A DNA stretch of 64,000 nucleotides, from NCBI RefSeq assembly GCF_021869535.1, contig NW_026262659.1:2666001-2730000 (forward strand), in the 5' to 3' direction. Of this stretch, positions 44,088 through 55,273 are shown piece by piece; the stretch's first letter is position 1; each line of letters starts with the position of its first letter. The DNA is from Mytilus californianus (lineage: Eukaryota; Mollusca; Bivalvia; Mytilida; Mytilidae). Under the pieces are notes generated by a model that did no database searches, had not been told where the DNA came from, and saw only the letters and a program-made list of their open reading frames with translations. Position numbers and translations under genes: made by a program.

Positions 44088-44490
44088 AGGGAAAACACTG
44101 ATAATGATTAAGAAAATTTTACTTCACATGATAATTTTTTGGAGCAAATCATCGTCAGCAAAAATATAAAATTCATATATAATAATCTTATTGTAAAACA
44201 TGCACATCATCAAGTTGTAAAATTTTCAAAATGGGAAGATTGGCTGCATACTAACATTGAAGACTGGCAAAAATATTGTTGTGTACTTCAGAAAGTTGTA
44301 GAGATATGTATTTGCATAATTTCCAATATAAATTATTACATAGAATTCTTCCTACAAATATATTTTTATTCAAAATTAAAATCAAAGACTCAAAATTATG
44401 TTCTTTTTGTAGATGTGAAGATGAAACTATTGGTAGTTTATTTTATGATTATCAAGATTTTTATATTTGTTCTGTGCTTGTCTGAAAAAG
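44088..44490 (+). pseudogene. LINE ORF2, C-terminal end
   Basis: Continues ORF2 in the phase left at 37,586, with NIKFIYNNLIV and KWEDWLHTNIEDWQKY. After a frameshift near 44,290 it reads HNFQYKLLHRILPTNIFLFK and LCSFCRCEDETIGSLFYD. The Cys-x2-Cys with a downstream aromatic cluster is the C-terminal zinc segment of L1-like ORF2 proteins. Confidence 0.85.
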
Positions 44491-44559
44491 ACTGAGAGAG
44501 AAGATTAAGGGGAGTGGTTTTCGTTTGTTGCTGTGCATCATATTTGTATTCGTTCATTA

Positions 44560-44745
44560 TTTTGTACATAAATTAGGCCGTTGGTTTTCTCGTTTGAATT
44601 GTTTTGACATTTGTCGTTTCAGAGCCTTTTATGGCTGACTATGCGGTATGGGTTTTTCTCATTAGTTGATAGTTTTTGTGTCATTTTGTCTCTTTTGAAG
44701 AGTTGTCTCATTGGCAATTATACCACATCTTCCTATTTTTGTATA
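44560..44745 (-). repeat. Repeat D, partial copy
   Basis: Reverse-oriented blocks AGAGTTGTCTCATTGGCAAT and AGGCCGTTGGTTTTCTCG. Confidence 0.75.
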
Positions 44746-44754
44746 TATAGATAG

Positions 44755-44930
44755 AGCTGCCCAATCCATAACTGTACTAGATATAGAACTGCCGGAATCT
44801 GTTCTAGGGTAGAACCGTCAGAATATTTTTTATAGCGTAGAACTGTCAAATATATTCTAGGATTAAACTGCCTAAAACTGGTCAACGCCAGAATTGTCTA
44901 CGACTCTTCTAGAATAGAACTGCTTCTTTC
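44755..44930 (+). repeat. Degenerate tandem repeat with TAGAACTGCC core
   Basis: ATAGAGCTGCC, ATAGAACTGCC, GTAGAACCGTC, GTAGAACTGTC, ATTAAACTGCC, CAGAATTGTC and ATAGAACTGC recur about every 25-35 bp, often near CTAG. Confidence 0.65.
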
Positions 44931-46541
44931 AGGAAAGTTATTCCTCAAGATGTTAAAATAGGTTGGAACTTATCTCAACTGTAGCTTATAGGTTAATACG
45001 CGCCCTTCAACATTAGACATCTGATGCCTATACAGGATATCAAGGTCGTTAGCTTTCTCTTCGTTATTAATCATGGTATACGTATGTTATGAATGTCGTA
45101 CCTGGTAGGAATATATGAGTTCATATAGAAAATTGTAAACACTTAAAAAGAAGTTGTTATTTTTTTGGCGATCAAAAAGTGGAATAGGGTGGGGGGGGGG
45201 GGGGGGTAACGCCCTCTACGCCACCTGGCACCACCACTGGTTAACTGCTTAATATGCTGAATTAACTAACAAATTCTGCTGCAAGTAGTAAATTACTTGT
45301 TTTCAAAATTAGTATAGCTAAATAAAAATTAAATATTAAATTGCGTCAATCAATAATAATAATAATAATCTCGTTCGTCAGTGAAAGTTTAATTTATCTC
45401 AACAATACACAATACTGATGGATTGTAAACAATGCTGATCTAAATAATTTCTGCAAGACGATAACAACGTTAGCAAAAATATAGCATATAAGACGACACG
45501 AGTTGTCCTTCTTGTATATAATTCTGTGAAAAAAGTTATATCGCTAAGACGTAAGCATTTATAGGAAAGACGTGGATAAAGCGACGGTTGTCGGATGACT
45601 ATTATCATTAGATGATAATAAACATAGCATTTTATAATTGATAAATTTCGAAACTGCTTATCAGTGCCCAGAAGATCCTTTTCCGGATGTCTCAAATTTA
45701 GTTTTTTTTTCTGGCATTATTATGGAATTCAATATTCTTTAAAATTATGGGCTACATAATATTACTAGAAATATTATTCAATCTCATAATATTATGGATT
45801 TTTATAATACAGATTAAATTAAGGAATTCCATAAGTGCCTCGACTGATTAAAGATGTTTTAAAAATGATGCAATATCTAGGGCTCAGAACTCTGGGAAAG
45901 TATGTACTTCTGAACTAGTATATGTCATATAAAAATTGAGTTAATTACAGTTAAAGAATGTTGATGCATCATTCAACAGGATTATTTTATCCTGTAAACA
46001 ATACCCAAGAGTTTACATTTTCTACCAATACTATATGTGCATACGCCAAAAACGAACAATCGGAAAGTTTGGAATTACATCATTCAGGTAAAAGATATGT
46101 AATACTCTCTTATGGCACATTGGATGCAACAGGTTAAAAAAAGGCATTACAAATTTAAGATAACCACTATTTCTTTTTACCTTTGAAGTTTGTTTACGTC
46201 ATTCTCTTCGCCAGCAATTAATAAGGAAAATGTGCTCTTTTCATCATTAGTAGTGTTTACTAAATTCTGCAAATGAATATATTTAAAATTTAGTCTTTTT
46301 TCAAGAAAATGATTATACTACAAAAAGGAACATTAATATCAAAAATTACAAAAGCAATTTGAAAGATAATAAATGAGTGGAAACTAAAAGCTCTATATAA
46401 AAAAGAAAAACAAACTAAACCAATAATCAAAATAACTAGAGATAAAATAAAACTTTAATGATTTGTACTATCTACCTGAATACTATGATATATTTATGTT
46501 TAATCTTAAATGAGCACTTTACATTTAACCAATAGTTCCAA
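44931..46541. other. Spacer with G and AAT runs
   Basis: A 16-G run lies at 45,191-45,206, next to CTACGCCACC and CACCACTGG, which resemble the other end of the GGCGGATCC MITE. An AAT run lies at about 45,352-45,369. The minus frame at 45,399-45,695 shows no domain. Confidence 0.4.
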
Positions 46542-46965
46542 GTGGTGAAGTTGAAATCATTCTTTCGTAAATTTTACGGACGCCACCACCAGTTGGTTGA
46601 TTGTAATGGAATACCCGTTTCTCAGATGATAGCGGATATCTTCATAATGTCGTCACAACGATCCGGCCCCCTTTTCCAGAATGTGACTACCGAATTCAAC
46701 TTTTACCGGGTTTGTACTACCATGAGCAACACGATGGTGTCGAATTTGTGGAGCAGAATCTGCTTCATCTTTGGGAACACCTGAGATAACCCCCAGTTTT
46801 TGGTGGGGTTTGTGTTGCTCAGTCTTTAATTTCTTTGTTGTGTGTTCTGTACTATTGTTTGTCTGTTTGTCCTTTTCTATTTCAGCCATGGCGCTGTCAG
46901 TTTTTTTCGACTTATTAGTTGCATGTCCCTTTGGTATCTTTCGCCTCTCTTTTACACTCAACTGA
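46542..46965 (+). pseudogene. Naiad-like 3' end (type R)
   Basis: Begins with the last RT residues (KLKSFFRKFYGRHHQLVD) and continues in the non-coding tail with CACCTGAGATAACCCCCAG and GCCATGGCGCTGTCAG. The same tail occurs inverted at 52,035-52,560 and 51,415-51,610. Confidence 0.75.
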
Positions 46966-46989
46966 TATAATTTGAAACAACTTAAGAAT

Positions 46990-47425
46990 GTATTGTTATA
47001 GCATGTCTATGTTGAAATGTACTATTATATTATTTTATTTATTTATGTATCTCTCTGTCCTGAGTGTTCTTGCATTTATTTGTACTGTATTCCTGTCACG
47101 AAATGTTGTCATTTTAGCGGAGATTTGACATTGACATATAAGCGGGAGATTTGGCTAGCCATAAAACCAGGATCAACCCACCATTTTCTCTTAAAATGTC
47201 CTGTACTAAGTCAGGAATATGGCAGTTGTTATTACATAGTCCGTTTCTATGTATATTGGCGTTTGTTTTTTTAGCAGTTCAGTGTTTCTGTTGTTTTCGG
47301 GTTTTTTTCGTCTTATAGTTGATGTGGTTACCTCAGTTTTGGTTTGTGACCCGGATTTGTTTCAGTAAAATCGATTTATGACTATTGAACAGCGGTATAC
47401 TACTATTGCCTTTATTTAATGTTGC
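46990..47425 (+). repeat. Repeat C, long copy
   Basis: Directly follows the type R tail. It contains CTCTGTCCTGAGTGTTCTTG, CCCACCATTTTCTC, AAGTCAGGAATATGGCAG and ends GGTATACTACTATTGCC. Confidence 0.8.
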
Positions 47426-47429
47426 TTCA

Positions 47430-48400
47430 AAATTGCAGAGATTGTGATCTAAGATTTAGCAGTAGATCGTTAGAATTTTTAAGAATCTCCATCTGATTGA
47501 CATCACTGGTGGAACATATTTCATCACACTTTTTTTGAAGGCCATTTTGTGCTATAGAAAGAATAGTAGTCAGCACTTGAGAAAGGCGTTAAGTTGAACA
47601 TCTTGATGATCCGGCTATGTATTGTTCTTTATAAGGAGTTTTGGTTTCCAGTATAATGACGGTAGATTGTCTTCGTTTTCTATGATGTTAATATCAAAAG
47701 AAAGAAGGACAGATTTTTGATTTTGTAAAATTTCATTATTTGTAAATACCAGGATTATAATCATCGTAAATGATGTTAAAGAATATGTAGAATTACCAGT
47801 TATGCTGTTTATTCCAAGTTTTTTTGTGAGACATTCCAAGTAATGGTTTTTACATATGAAGACATCATTATTGGAGGCTTTATCTGCCGGAACAACGACA
47901 TATTTGTCATGCAAAGAGGATAAAGCATCCACAACCGCCGGGTTCTTGAATGGATTAGAAACCCTTGTGCTCATAGTACATCGTAGTTTCTGAATTCGTT
48001 TCTGAATGCATGATCGAATAGCTTTGATCCATTCAGACAAAGTGTCCAGTTCTGGTTCATCTGGTTCGCACTTTACCCATTTTCTGGCATAGTTCTCAAC
48101 TGCACCCATCAGTAACATGAAGTTCTTTTTCCAGTTGATGGGCCGGAAAATTCTGTATTTTGGTCCATTTGCTAACAACTCTCTTACTTGTTCATTGGTT
48201 ACGATGCCAAGGTCGCCAGTAATAACATGACCACCTAGACTATAATTGTATTTTGACGATGCACATGAGCAATCCGGAGGTTTGGATTTCATATCTTGGA
48301 AGTTAAAGGCCTCTAAAACCCTCTTGTTGTTGAAAATCGCGGATGCAATATGCTCGGTGTAAGTATATGACATTTCAGGTGATGCTTTATTTTTGAAGTA
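47430..48400 (-). pseudogene. Naiad-like element, cysteine type (CxC domain and RT start)
   Basis: A 252-codon minus frame (48,373-47,615) starts upstream of PPDCSCASSKYNYS (the CxC motif characteristic of permuted Penelope-like elements), then GGHVITGDLGIV, a linker with RPINWKKNF and CIQKRIQKLR, and the RT entry VVVPADKASNNDVFICKNHY. It continues in other frames to about 47,430 with DVNQMEILKNSND before repeat C cuts it off. The cysteines of CxC and of the FICK motif are ordinary TGC/TGT-type codons. The frame is intact over most of its length, so the copy is young but truncated at both ends. Confidence 0.85.
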
Positions 48401-48479
48401 TTCAGGTATAGTTTTTTGTACAGATTTCTGGTGGAAAATATTGTAAATATTGAGAGCAAATTGTTAAAGTTGGCGCCTG

Positions 48480-48795
48480 TTAAAACGTTTAAACCCGCTG
48501 CATTTGAATGCAACTGTCCTAAGTCATGATCCTGTTGTTCAGTGGTTGTCGTTGTTTTGTGTGGTTTATAAATGTTTCTCATTTCTCGTTTTGTATATAG
48601 ATAAGGCCGTTGGTTTTCCAGTTTGAATTGTTTAACACTAGCCATTTGTGGGCCTTTTATAAATTGCTGTTTTGTGTGAGCCACGGCTCCGTGTTGAAGG
48701 CCGCACTTTGATCTAAAATTGTTTACTCTGTATACATTATGACTTGGATGGAGAGTTGTCTCATTGGCAGTCATACACCATCTTCTTATTTATAT
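48480..48795 (-). repeat. Repeat D, nearly full copy
   Basis: Same block order as 40,420-40,745 in the same orientation. Confidence 0.85.
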
Positions 48796-49609
48796 TGATA
48801 CAAGTGATGTTAATGACTAACCCCTTTTTTGGTTTTATTTTCAAACTGAAAATTAAAACAATAATCGGGTTGTTTTCTTGGTCATTTTTGAATAGAAAAA
48901 GTAAAATAATAAAATTAACGAACTCCAATGAAAATTCAAAACGGAAAGTTCCTTATCAAATGGAAACACTAAAAGCTTAAACACATCAAACGAATGGAAA
49001 ATAACTGTGATATTCCTGACTTGGTACAGGTATTTCCTTATGTAAAAAATGGTACAGTCTATGGTGAAATAATCGAGAGAACAGTATATGGTGACAAAAA
49101 AGCTGTAATAATACGTTTATACTCATATTGTGGTCTAAAAAAAGACATTCTATCACACATGTTATGAATATTACGAACTTAACTAATTGGCCATTGACCT
49201 AGTTTGCATAATAATTGATGTCTATTAATGTTTTTAGATATAGATAAATGACCATCAAGTGTATCATTTTCCTGACTTGGTACAGGCATTTTCTTGTGTC
49301 AAAAATGGTGGATTGAACCTGGTTTTATAGCTAACTAAACCTCTCACTTGTAAGACAGTCGCATAAAATTCCATTTTATTGACAACGATGTGTGAACAAA
49401 CAGATATAATAGGTAAAAATGTCAAAAATGGGATACAGTTGTCAACATTGTATTATAATCTTAATCACTTTAAAAAAAACAATAAAATGTTTCAACAAAG
49501 AAACACAAAATCGCATATAGACAAATCACATGAGTAAAATCGAAAGATAAGAATACAAAACTTTACCATTGCACAATATAACAATGACGGGATGTATAAG
49601 TACCGAGCT
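48796..49609. other. Spacer with two repeat-C scraps
   Basis: Near 49,010-49,060 and 49,270-49,370 the minus strand carries AAGTCAGGAATATC or AAGTCAGGAAAATG and ACCAGGTTCAATCC-type blocks of repeat C. No gene was found. Confidence 0.45.
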
Positions 49610-49985
49610 TCGTCAAATGGATATTACCAAATAAAGGCAACAGTAGTTTACCGCTTTATCCGGGTTACAAACTAATACCGAGGGAAACATATCAACTATG
49701 AGAGGAAAATAATGGAACAACAGAAACACTGAGGTGCAACAAAAACAAACGCAAACATACATAGAAACGAACTATTTAATAACAACTTCCATATTCCTGA
49801 CTTGGTACAGGACATTGTAAGAAAAAATGGTGGATTGAACCTAGTTTAATGGCTAGCCAAACCTCCCGCTTATATGGCAATGTTAAAAAAATATCAAAAT
49901 ATCACTAAAATGACAACACTAGCTGCGTGACAGAAATACAGCACAAACAAACGCAAGAACACTCAGCACAGAGAAACGCACAAAT
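49610..49985 (-). repeat. Repeat C, inverted copy
   Basis: Reverse complement of the repeat-C consensus, including GGCAACAGTAGTTTACCGC, CCGGGTTACAAACTAATACC and CCTGACTTGGTACAGGACA on the plus strand. Confidence 0.8.
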
Positions 49986-50727
49986 AAATGATATAATAGT
50001 TGATACAACATGTAAACCGCAGAATAACAACAAACATCTTCCCTTAACGATAGCACAGGACATCACAAACAGTGACGTATTTTTGTTACGAATATATAAT
50101 CTTGAAATTCTTACAATTATATTCACAATACTAGTCCAAACAATTATCATGATTATGACGGTATTGAAAGTCCATTTGAAATAAATGCTTGGATGACGTC
50201 ATAATTATTTGAACTAACACAATACTTTATCCATGGACAATGGAAATTAACTCGACTTTACTGACAAATGAGACATATGTGAAATGTACCGAAATACAGA
50301 ATTCAAACCACAAACGATAGGACATAACACAATATCCAACCGAAACCAAAAATAGACTAAACAGTAACTGTAATAATTTACAAAGACACATACAAGAATA
50401 CTACAACACGTTATTAAGACGATAAACAACGTCAGTACCTAGAACCTGTACTTTAAGACTTTTAAAAGAAAACTGGTCATACTATCTGCCCAGAGTCACT
50501 TTCAGCGTAACTTCTGGTTGAAGTTGCAATGAGACTGCCGATTAGTTTAAACCATTACTGTTCCAGTTGCAACTGTAGATCTATATTTTTAAACTCTGAT
50601 CACATAGCGTATTTGCTATTGTTAGTTATTGCACTCGGGTAAAATTCAATCAGTTTTAGACAAGATGTCAATTTGATGTAATAAAAAAAGACTAGTGTGG
50701 GTATAGATGATCAAAAACATTTCTTAC
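49986..50727. other. Intron, nothing certain
   Basis: Unassigned. Small frames on both strands show no domain. Confidence 0.35.
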
Positions 50728-50806
50728 CGGACAGTTGTTCGTAAAAATATTGAGTATGTTTTCTCTTCCTTCCTTTTTGGCTGCTTCAAATGGTGTTTCC
50801 CCCCAC
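50728..50806 (-). CDS. Ankyrin-repeat exon 2 of a minus-strand gene
   Basis: A 79-bp exon lies between a good acceptor (TTATCTTTCTTTTAG, AG at 50,808-50,807) and a consensus donor GTAAG (50,727 downward). It encodes WGETPFEAAKKEGRENIL then NIFTNNCP. G-E-T-P-x-x-x-A-x-x-x-G-x-x-x-I-L is the core of an ankyrin repeat. The exon starts with one base that completes the codon left open by the exon at 61,764-61,913 (AG plus G gives Arg), so these two exons splice in phase across about 11 kb. It ends on a codon boundary. With 26 codons it is far too short to be found by frame length alone. Confidence 0.7.
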
Positions 50807-51059
50807 CTAAAAGAAAGATAAGATAAAGTCAGAACTCTAATACATTCAATCGTATGTATGATTACTCGCCTTCAACTAATAGCTACCGTACACAACGGCT
50901 GTATACAAGCTATGTGGATCTAGAGACTGTCGAAATGACGAATGATTTGTATCCACAAACTATATTTGATATATCATAATCTAGTCGCACAAGAATAAAT
51001 TTAGGTAGTAAAGACGTAAGACTCCCAAGTTACAATCAAAATACTTAAGTCGAAGAGAA
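50807..51059. other. Intron
   Basis: Presumed ankyrin-gene intron, no other feature. Confidence 0.4.
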
Positions 51060-51240
51060 ACAGATAAATTCATGACTACCACTAAACAACAGACTCCTAC
51101 TTTGGGACAGTCGCATAACGAATGTGGCGGGCTTAAACATTTATGAAGGCGCCAACCCGCCCTGTAACCTTGTTCATGGGGTTAACAGTACAACATACAC
51201 ACAAACTATATAAATCAGATTGAAACCGCAGAAAAAATAG
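51060..51240 (+). repeat. Repeat D relative, 3' part
   Basis: CAACAGACTCCTACTTTGGG, AATGTGGCGGGCTTAAAC and GGTTAACAGTACAACATAC follow the order of the 3' part of the copy at 42,850-42,965. Confidence 0.65.
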
Positions 51241-51414
51241 ATAACAAAAACACAGACTCGACGTGGCGGGATCTTAATACACTCCTCACAACAAAACAGA
51301 CAAAAAGGACAGATCTGAGAGAACTAAAAGTTACTCACAGCTAATTCAACAACAAATACTAAAAAATCATGTATGTAAGATTAAAATATCATTCAGTACG
51401 CATCGAACATTAAA

Positions 51415-51610
51415 TGGGTTCAGTGTAGTAATTTATTATTGGGGTAGAAAAATCCGTAGTAGTTAGAAAACTCAATGTTTTGTAAAAGTGAGGAGAAAGA
51501 TACAAAAAGGGACATTCAAACTCATTAGTCGAAAATACACTGACAACGCCATGGTTAAAAAAGAGAATATTAATACGCAAACAACAAAACCCAAAATACA
51601 AAATGTACAA
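51415..51610 (-). repeat. Type R Naiad-like tail, fragment
   Basis: The minus strand reads AACCATGGCGTTGTCAGTG and ATGAGTTTGAATGTCCC, as in the tails at 46.9 and 52.1 kb. Confidence 0.6.
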
Positions 51611-52034
51611 TTAAAGACTCAGAAAACGGAAAACTCATACATTTGTTGACAATAGAATAATGGAAATTAGACACAAGATCAGTACGTTTCAACGAAGGAA
51701 AATCCTGCTGATATTGCAAGTAGAGGCACATCAGTTTCAATGATGAAAAAAATAGCCATTGGTTAACAAAATATAGAACCGACTTGCCTAGATGTTATCC
51801 TCACAATATAAGTGACGACAAGCATGATTGGATTGGATTGAAATCAAAAGTATCTTTCTTTCTTAACGTAACAATATCTGTATTGCATATTTGCTGTAAC
51901 AACTTACTAAGTTTACAGCTTTTAACTTAGTATCCCTCATCTTAGTTTAACGTATAGTTAAAGGAAGCACTATTTGGTAAGATATAACTTATTCATAATA
52001 TTAGTATCTATAATATAATTCATTTCACAACTAT

Positions 52035-52910
52035 CATTGTGAATACAGATACATTCCTTTGTAACTTAGTTTTCTGGAATCCACTCTGTTATCGATATAA
52101 TCATTGTTCCATTTACAATTTTGGCACACTGCTGCTTCAGCAAAAGAGGAACGAAAGATACCAGAGGAACAGTCAAACTCATAGATCGAAAACAAACTGA
52201 CAACGCCATGGCCAAAAATAAAAAGACAAACAGACAATATAGTACAGATGACACAACATAGAAAACCAAAGACTAAGCAACACCAACCCCACCAAAAACT
52301 GGGGGTGATCTCGGGTGCTCCGGAAGGGTAATCAGATCCTGCTGCACATGTGGCACCCGTCGTGTTACTTATGTTATTACAAATCCGGTAAATAGTCCAA
52401 TTCGGTAGGGTCACGTTCGTGAAAAGGGAGGGTATTGTAGTTACGACATAAGGAACATATCCGATATCATCTGTGAAACGGTTATTCCATAACGGTCAAC
52501 CAACTCGTGATGGCGTCCGTAAAATTTACGAAGGGATGACTTCAACTTCAACATTTGGAACTCCTGTATTTAATAGCTTCCTTGTGAGCAGCAATCCTCT
52601 ATCAAGGAAATCATGATAGGAAACACAAGCCCGGGAATATCGTATCAATTGGGAGATATATACTCCGTATGCAGGCGCTGCTGGAATGTTGCCACAGAGA
52701 AATGGAAAGTTCACAATTGGGAAGCTGAAATCATCTCTTTTGTCGTAAAGTTTTGTTTTCAACCGACCATCATTGTCAATTTCTAGATGTAAGTCAAGAT
52801 ATGAGGCAGACTTAACTATATCTGTAGTATCCTTTATCTCTAGTTCGATGGGATAGATTTGTTCAACATAGTCTCCAAATTTTGTATTATTTAGTGAGAG
52901 ACATGTGCGC
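52035..52910 (-). pseudogene. Naiad-like RT C-terminus and tail (type R)
   Basis: The minus strand gives KFGDYVEQIYPIELEIKDTT, SASYLDLHLEIDNDGR, TKLYDKRDDFSFPIVNFPF, YGVYISQLIRYSRACVSYH and LLTRKLLNTG, the thumb of a Penelope-like RT, in a nearly unbroken frame (52,910-52,526). The non-coding tail follows down to about 52,035, including CCCAGTTTTTGGTGGGG. The N-terminal nuclease and the catalytic palm are missing. Confidence 0.75.
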
Positions 52911-53196
52911 TATCTGATGTGTCTTCTAGATATTATTATTATAAACAGGATTTATCTTATTTGATAAAATTTGGTGAGTATACAAGTTTTGTTTTTAGTT
53001 ATGTACTGACATTTTCTTGTCGACGTGTATATGTATTGCACATATTATATTATTCCTTTGCGAATACACAGTATTTCTCCACGCTAATTAATAATCGTGC
53101 TGATATATGTATACTTATTTTTGTTTAACGTTTGTGAATACACATTTTAAAATCTAAAACTACAGTATGTTACATGTCGTGACTCATGCAATTTTA

Positions 53197-53339
53197 TTTG
53201 GGGGCAAGCTGAGGACCACCTCCGGGTGCGGGATTTTCTCGCTGCGTTGAAGACCCATTGGTGGCCTTCGGCTGTTGTGTGCTCTTTGGTCGAGTTGTTG
53301 TCTCTTTGACATATTCCCCATTTCCATTCTCAATTTTAT
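53197..53339 (+). repeat. Repeat K copy just upstream of the Naiad element
   Basis: Same tail and orientation as at 57,230-57,370, 413 bp before the Naiad start codon. This fits the pseudo-LTR arrangement of Penelope-like elements, where a 5'-truncated copy lies in tandem ahead of a longer one. Confidence 0.75.
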
Positions 53340-53751
53340 TTTTTACAGAGTTTGTCTTTAGTGCCGATTGGAGACAGTAGAGTGCATCCCCGTGCTTCAG
53401 GTTTATGCTCTTATAATGTACTAGTAAATTGAGTGTGTGTCCGAGCGAGAACATCTCTATGTTCATTACTTTAGGAATATTTATTCAAAACACAGTTTTC
53501 ACTATTCAGCCCCATTCTACTATTAAGTCAGACGTCAGACGCTACCCTGATATACCCTGTCTTTTGTTTTTTGTCCTCAAGTTTTGTTGTTAACGTATTT
53601 TGTCGAGTACTTAATGACGGATAGCGTTAAACGTCTTTAGCCGAGCAGTTTTATCACTTTTTACTTTTTTATATTCCTCTGTGCTGGTTCATATTCTGGA
53701 CGCCATTCTTTGCTATTTTCAATTGGTAAAAAAAGATAACAAAAACAAATC

Positions 53752-54522
53752 ATGAATCTTCGAAATGGAAAAATACTTAATACTAAACTCGTTCAAAGGG
53801 TATCTTCACGTCTCAATCTTCAAAATCGATTATCTAAAAATACTACAATCGCTAACATTTTTAATAAAAAAAATCGTAGTTACCCTTCTATCTATAAGTG
53901 TCATGCCAAAAAATGACTTACATGTCCCCGTCTTTCCACCAACAATACGGTAAGGTCAACGTTTAATGGTCACATATTTTCGCTAAATTTTGAAACTGAT
54001 ATCACTTGAAAAACTAACAATATTATATATTTACTCACATGAAACAAACCGGGATGCGATATTCAGTACGTAGGTGAAACTGGACGATATTTATCTAAAC
54101 GCACGCAAGAACACCTTTATCGTTTTAAAAGACCCCATCAATTCAAAAGTATCATTTATCAACACCTTAAGAAGCACAATCATCCTTTTAAATATTTAAC
54201 AGTTCAACCTTTAGAAGTAGTTAATAAGCAGCCTGGGGAATCTCATTCAAAATTTGTACGATCACGAAAAATAATTGAATTAAATTGGATTAAAACTTTA
54301 CAGACAGTCTATCCTCTCGGTCTTAACGACAAAATCATGGGAATTGGTAATATATCTATAACAGATTCTGTTAACATTTTGGACATAGTTTCTAAAACAG
54401 TACGTAAAAACCGTTCTCATGGGCGTATAATAAATCGCAATCAAAGAAAATTTTGTAATAACAATACAAATATTTCGGACCTAATTTCTATTTCAAAAAC
54501 AACGGTAGACACTATCTATTAA
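53752..54522 (+). CDS. Naiad N-terminal GIY-YIG nuclease with three in-frame TGA codons
   Basis: The ATG at 53,752 follows an in-frame TAA and heads 256 codons in a single frame. The only interruptions are TGA at 53,914, 54,007 and 54,040 (codons 55, 86, 97). There is no TAA or TAG until 54,520. Aligned to the C-terminal nuclease at 13.75-13.95 kb, these three codons fall on the conserved cysteines of CLCC, NCKTEN and LTCN: the spacing between the second and third is eleven residues in both. The nuclease core follows (CDIQYVGETGRYLSKRTQEH) with KKHNHPFKY and WIKTLQTVYPLGLND. I read the TGA codons as selenocysteine, supported by the SECIS at 56.8 kb. The frame ends where a one-base deletion shifts it into the linker. 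Confidence 0.8.
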
Positions 54523-54536
54523 CCAAGCTCTGTTCT

Positions 54537-55273
54537 TTGCCTGTTAATAAATTACATCAAATTTTGGAGGAATGCAACACAATTCCATATTGCAGTCCTA
54601 AGTATGAAATCGTCCAAATTATAATTGCATATTGTTATTCTAAATTGTTTCCCAAAATTCATCGCCCTGAAGATCACAAAAACATTTTATTAAAATTAAA
54701 TATGTCAATAAAGGTTTTGATTTCGTAAATATTGCCGGTATTTTTAATGATCATTCTGTTAAAGAACAAATTCCTGGCAATTTTGATAATACTGAACTCC
54801 CTCTCATTTGTCATGTTTACAAAAAAACTACCCGGAAATATGTTTTTAATTACAGCGAAGTGTGTAAAGGTGTTAATATCAGTGACAATACACCTACCTC
54901 ATGAAATTGCAGTAAATCCGAATACATTTATGGCCCCAGTTCCCATGTTATAACAGGAGACCTTAACATCGTTCGTGACCGAGAGTTGAAATCATTCCTC
55001 AGTAAAGGACCTAAATGTCGTCCCCCGTCAATTATTAATTGGAATGAGTGTCGTAATATCATCCACGACTCACTCCGTACTTACTGCTCTAAATGGATAA
55101 ACCGAGAAAAAGCTCACAAGAAATCATTAGATTCTTTTTTTAATTCGGTAATGCACATAGTTGATATACGTATTCAACATTTTAAAGATCATTTTACTCC
55201 TAACAACAACCATAAGAGCCCAATTTTCCGTATCAAACATAAGCTTAAAGAAATATATTTTTGTCCCGACTGA
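54537..55273 (+). pseudogene. Naiad linker and CxC domain with TGA in place of the first Cys
   Basis: One segment (54,537-54,728) reads NKLHQILEECNTIPYCSPKY. After a frameshift, the next is open from about 54,690 to 55,273 with ICHVYKKTTRKYVFNYSEV and NISDNTPTS, then TGA at 54,902-54,904, then NCSKSEYIYG and HVITGDLNIVRD. The relative at 48.3 kb reads DCSCASSKYNYS and HVITGDLGIV at this place, so the TGA replaces the first Cys of CxC. Later residues (NWNECRNIIHDSLRTYCSKW) lead to the RT. Indels make this copy defective. Confidence 0.8.

Larger units (their letters stand above)
31388..44500 (+). mobile_element. L1-like LINE split by nested insertions
   Basis: ORF1 lies at 31,388-32,300, endonuclease and start of ORF2 at 33,002-34,350, reverse transcriptase at 35,965-37,586, and C-terminal zinc segment at 44,082-44,490. 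Intervening insertions are a repeat-C scrap (32,545-32,702), an antisense Naiad with its repeat-K tail (34,357-35,960) and a long-inverted-repeat element (37,587-44,081). Removing them leaves about 5 kb in the normal LINE order. Confidence 0.85.

Noticed and set aside
53194-53466. Open frames containing KIENGNGEYVKETTTRP in several places (14.3, 34.4, 53.3 kb)
   Set aside because: They are translations of the non-coding repeat-K tail, not a protein family.
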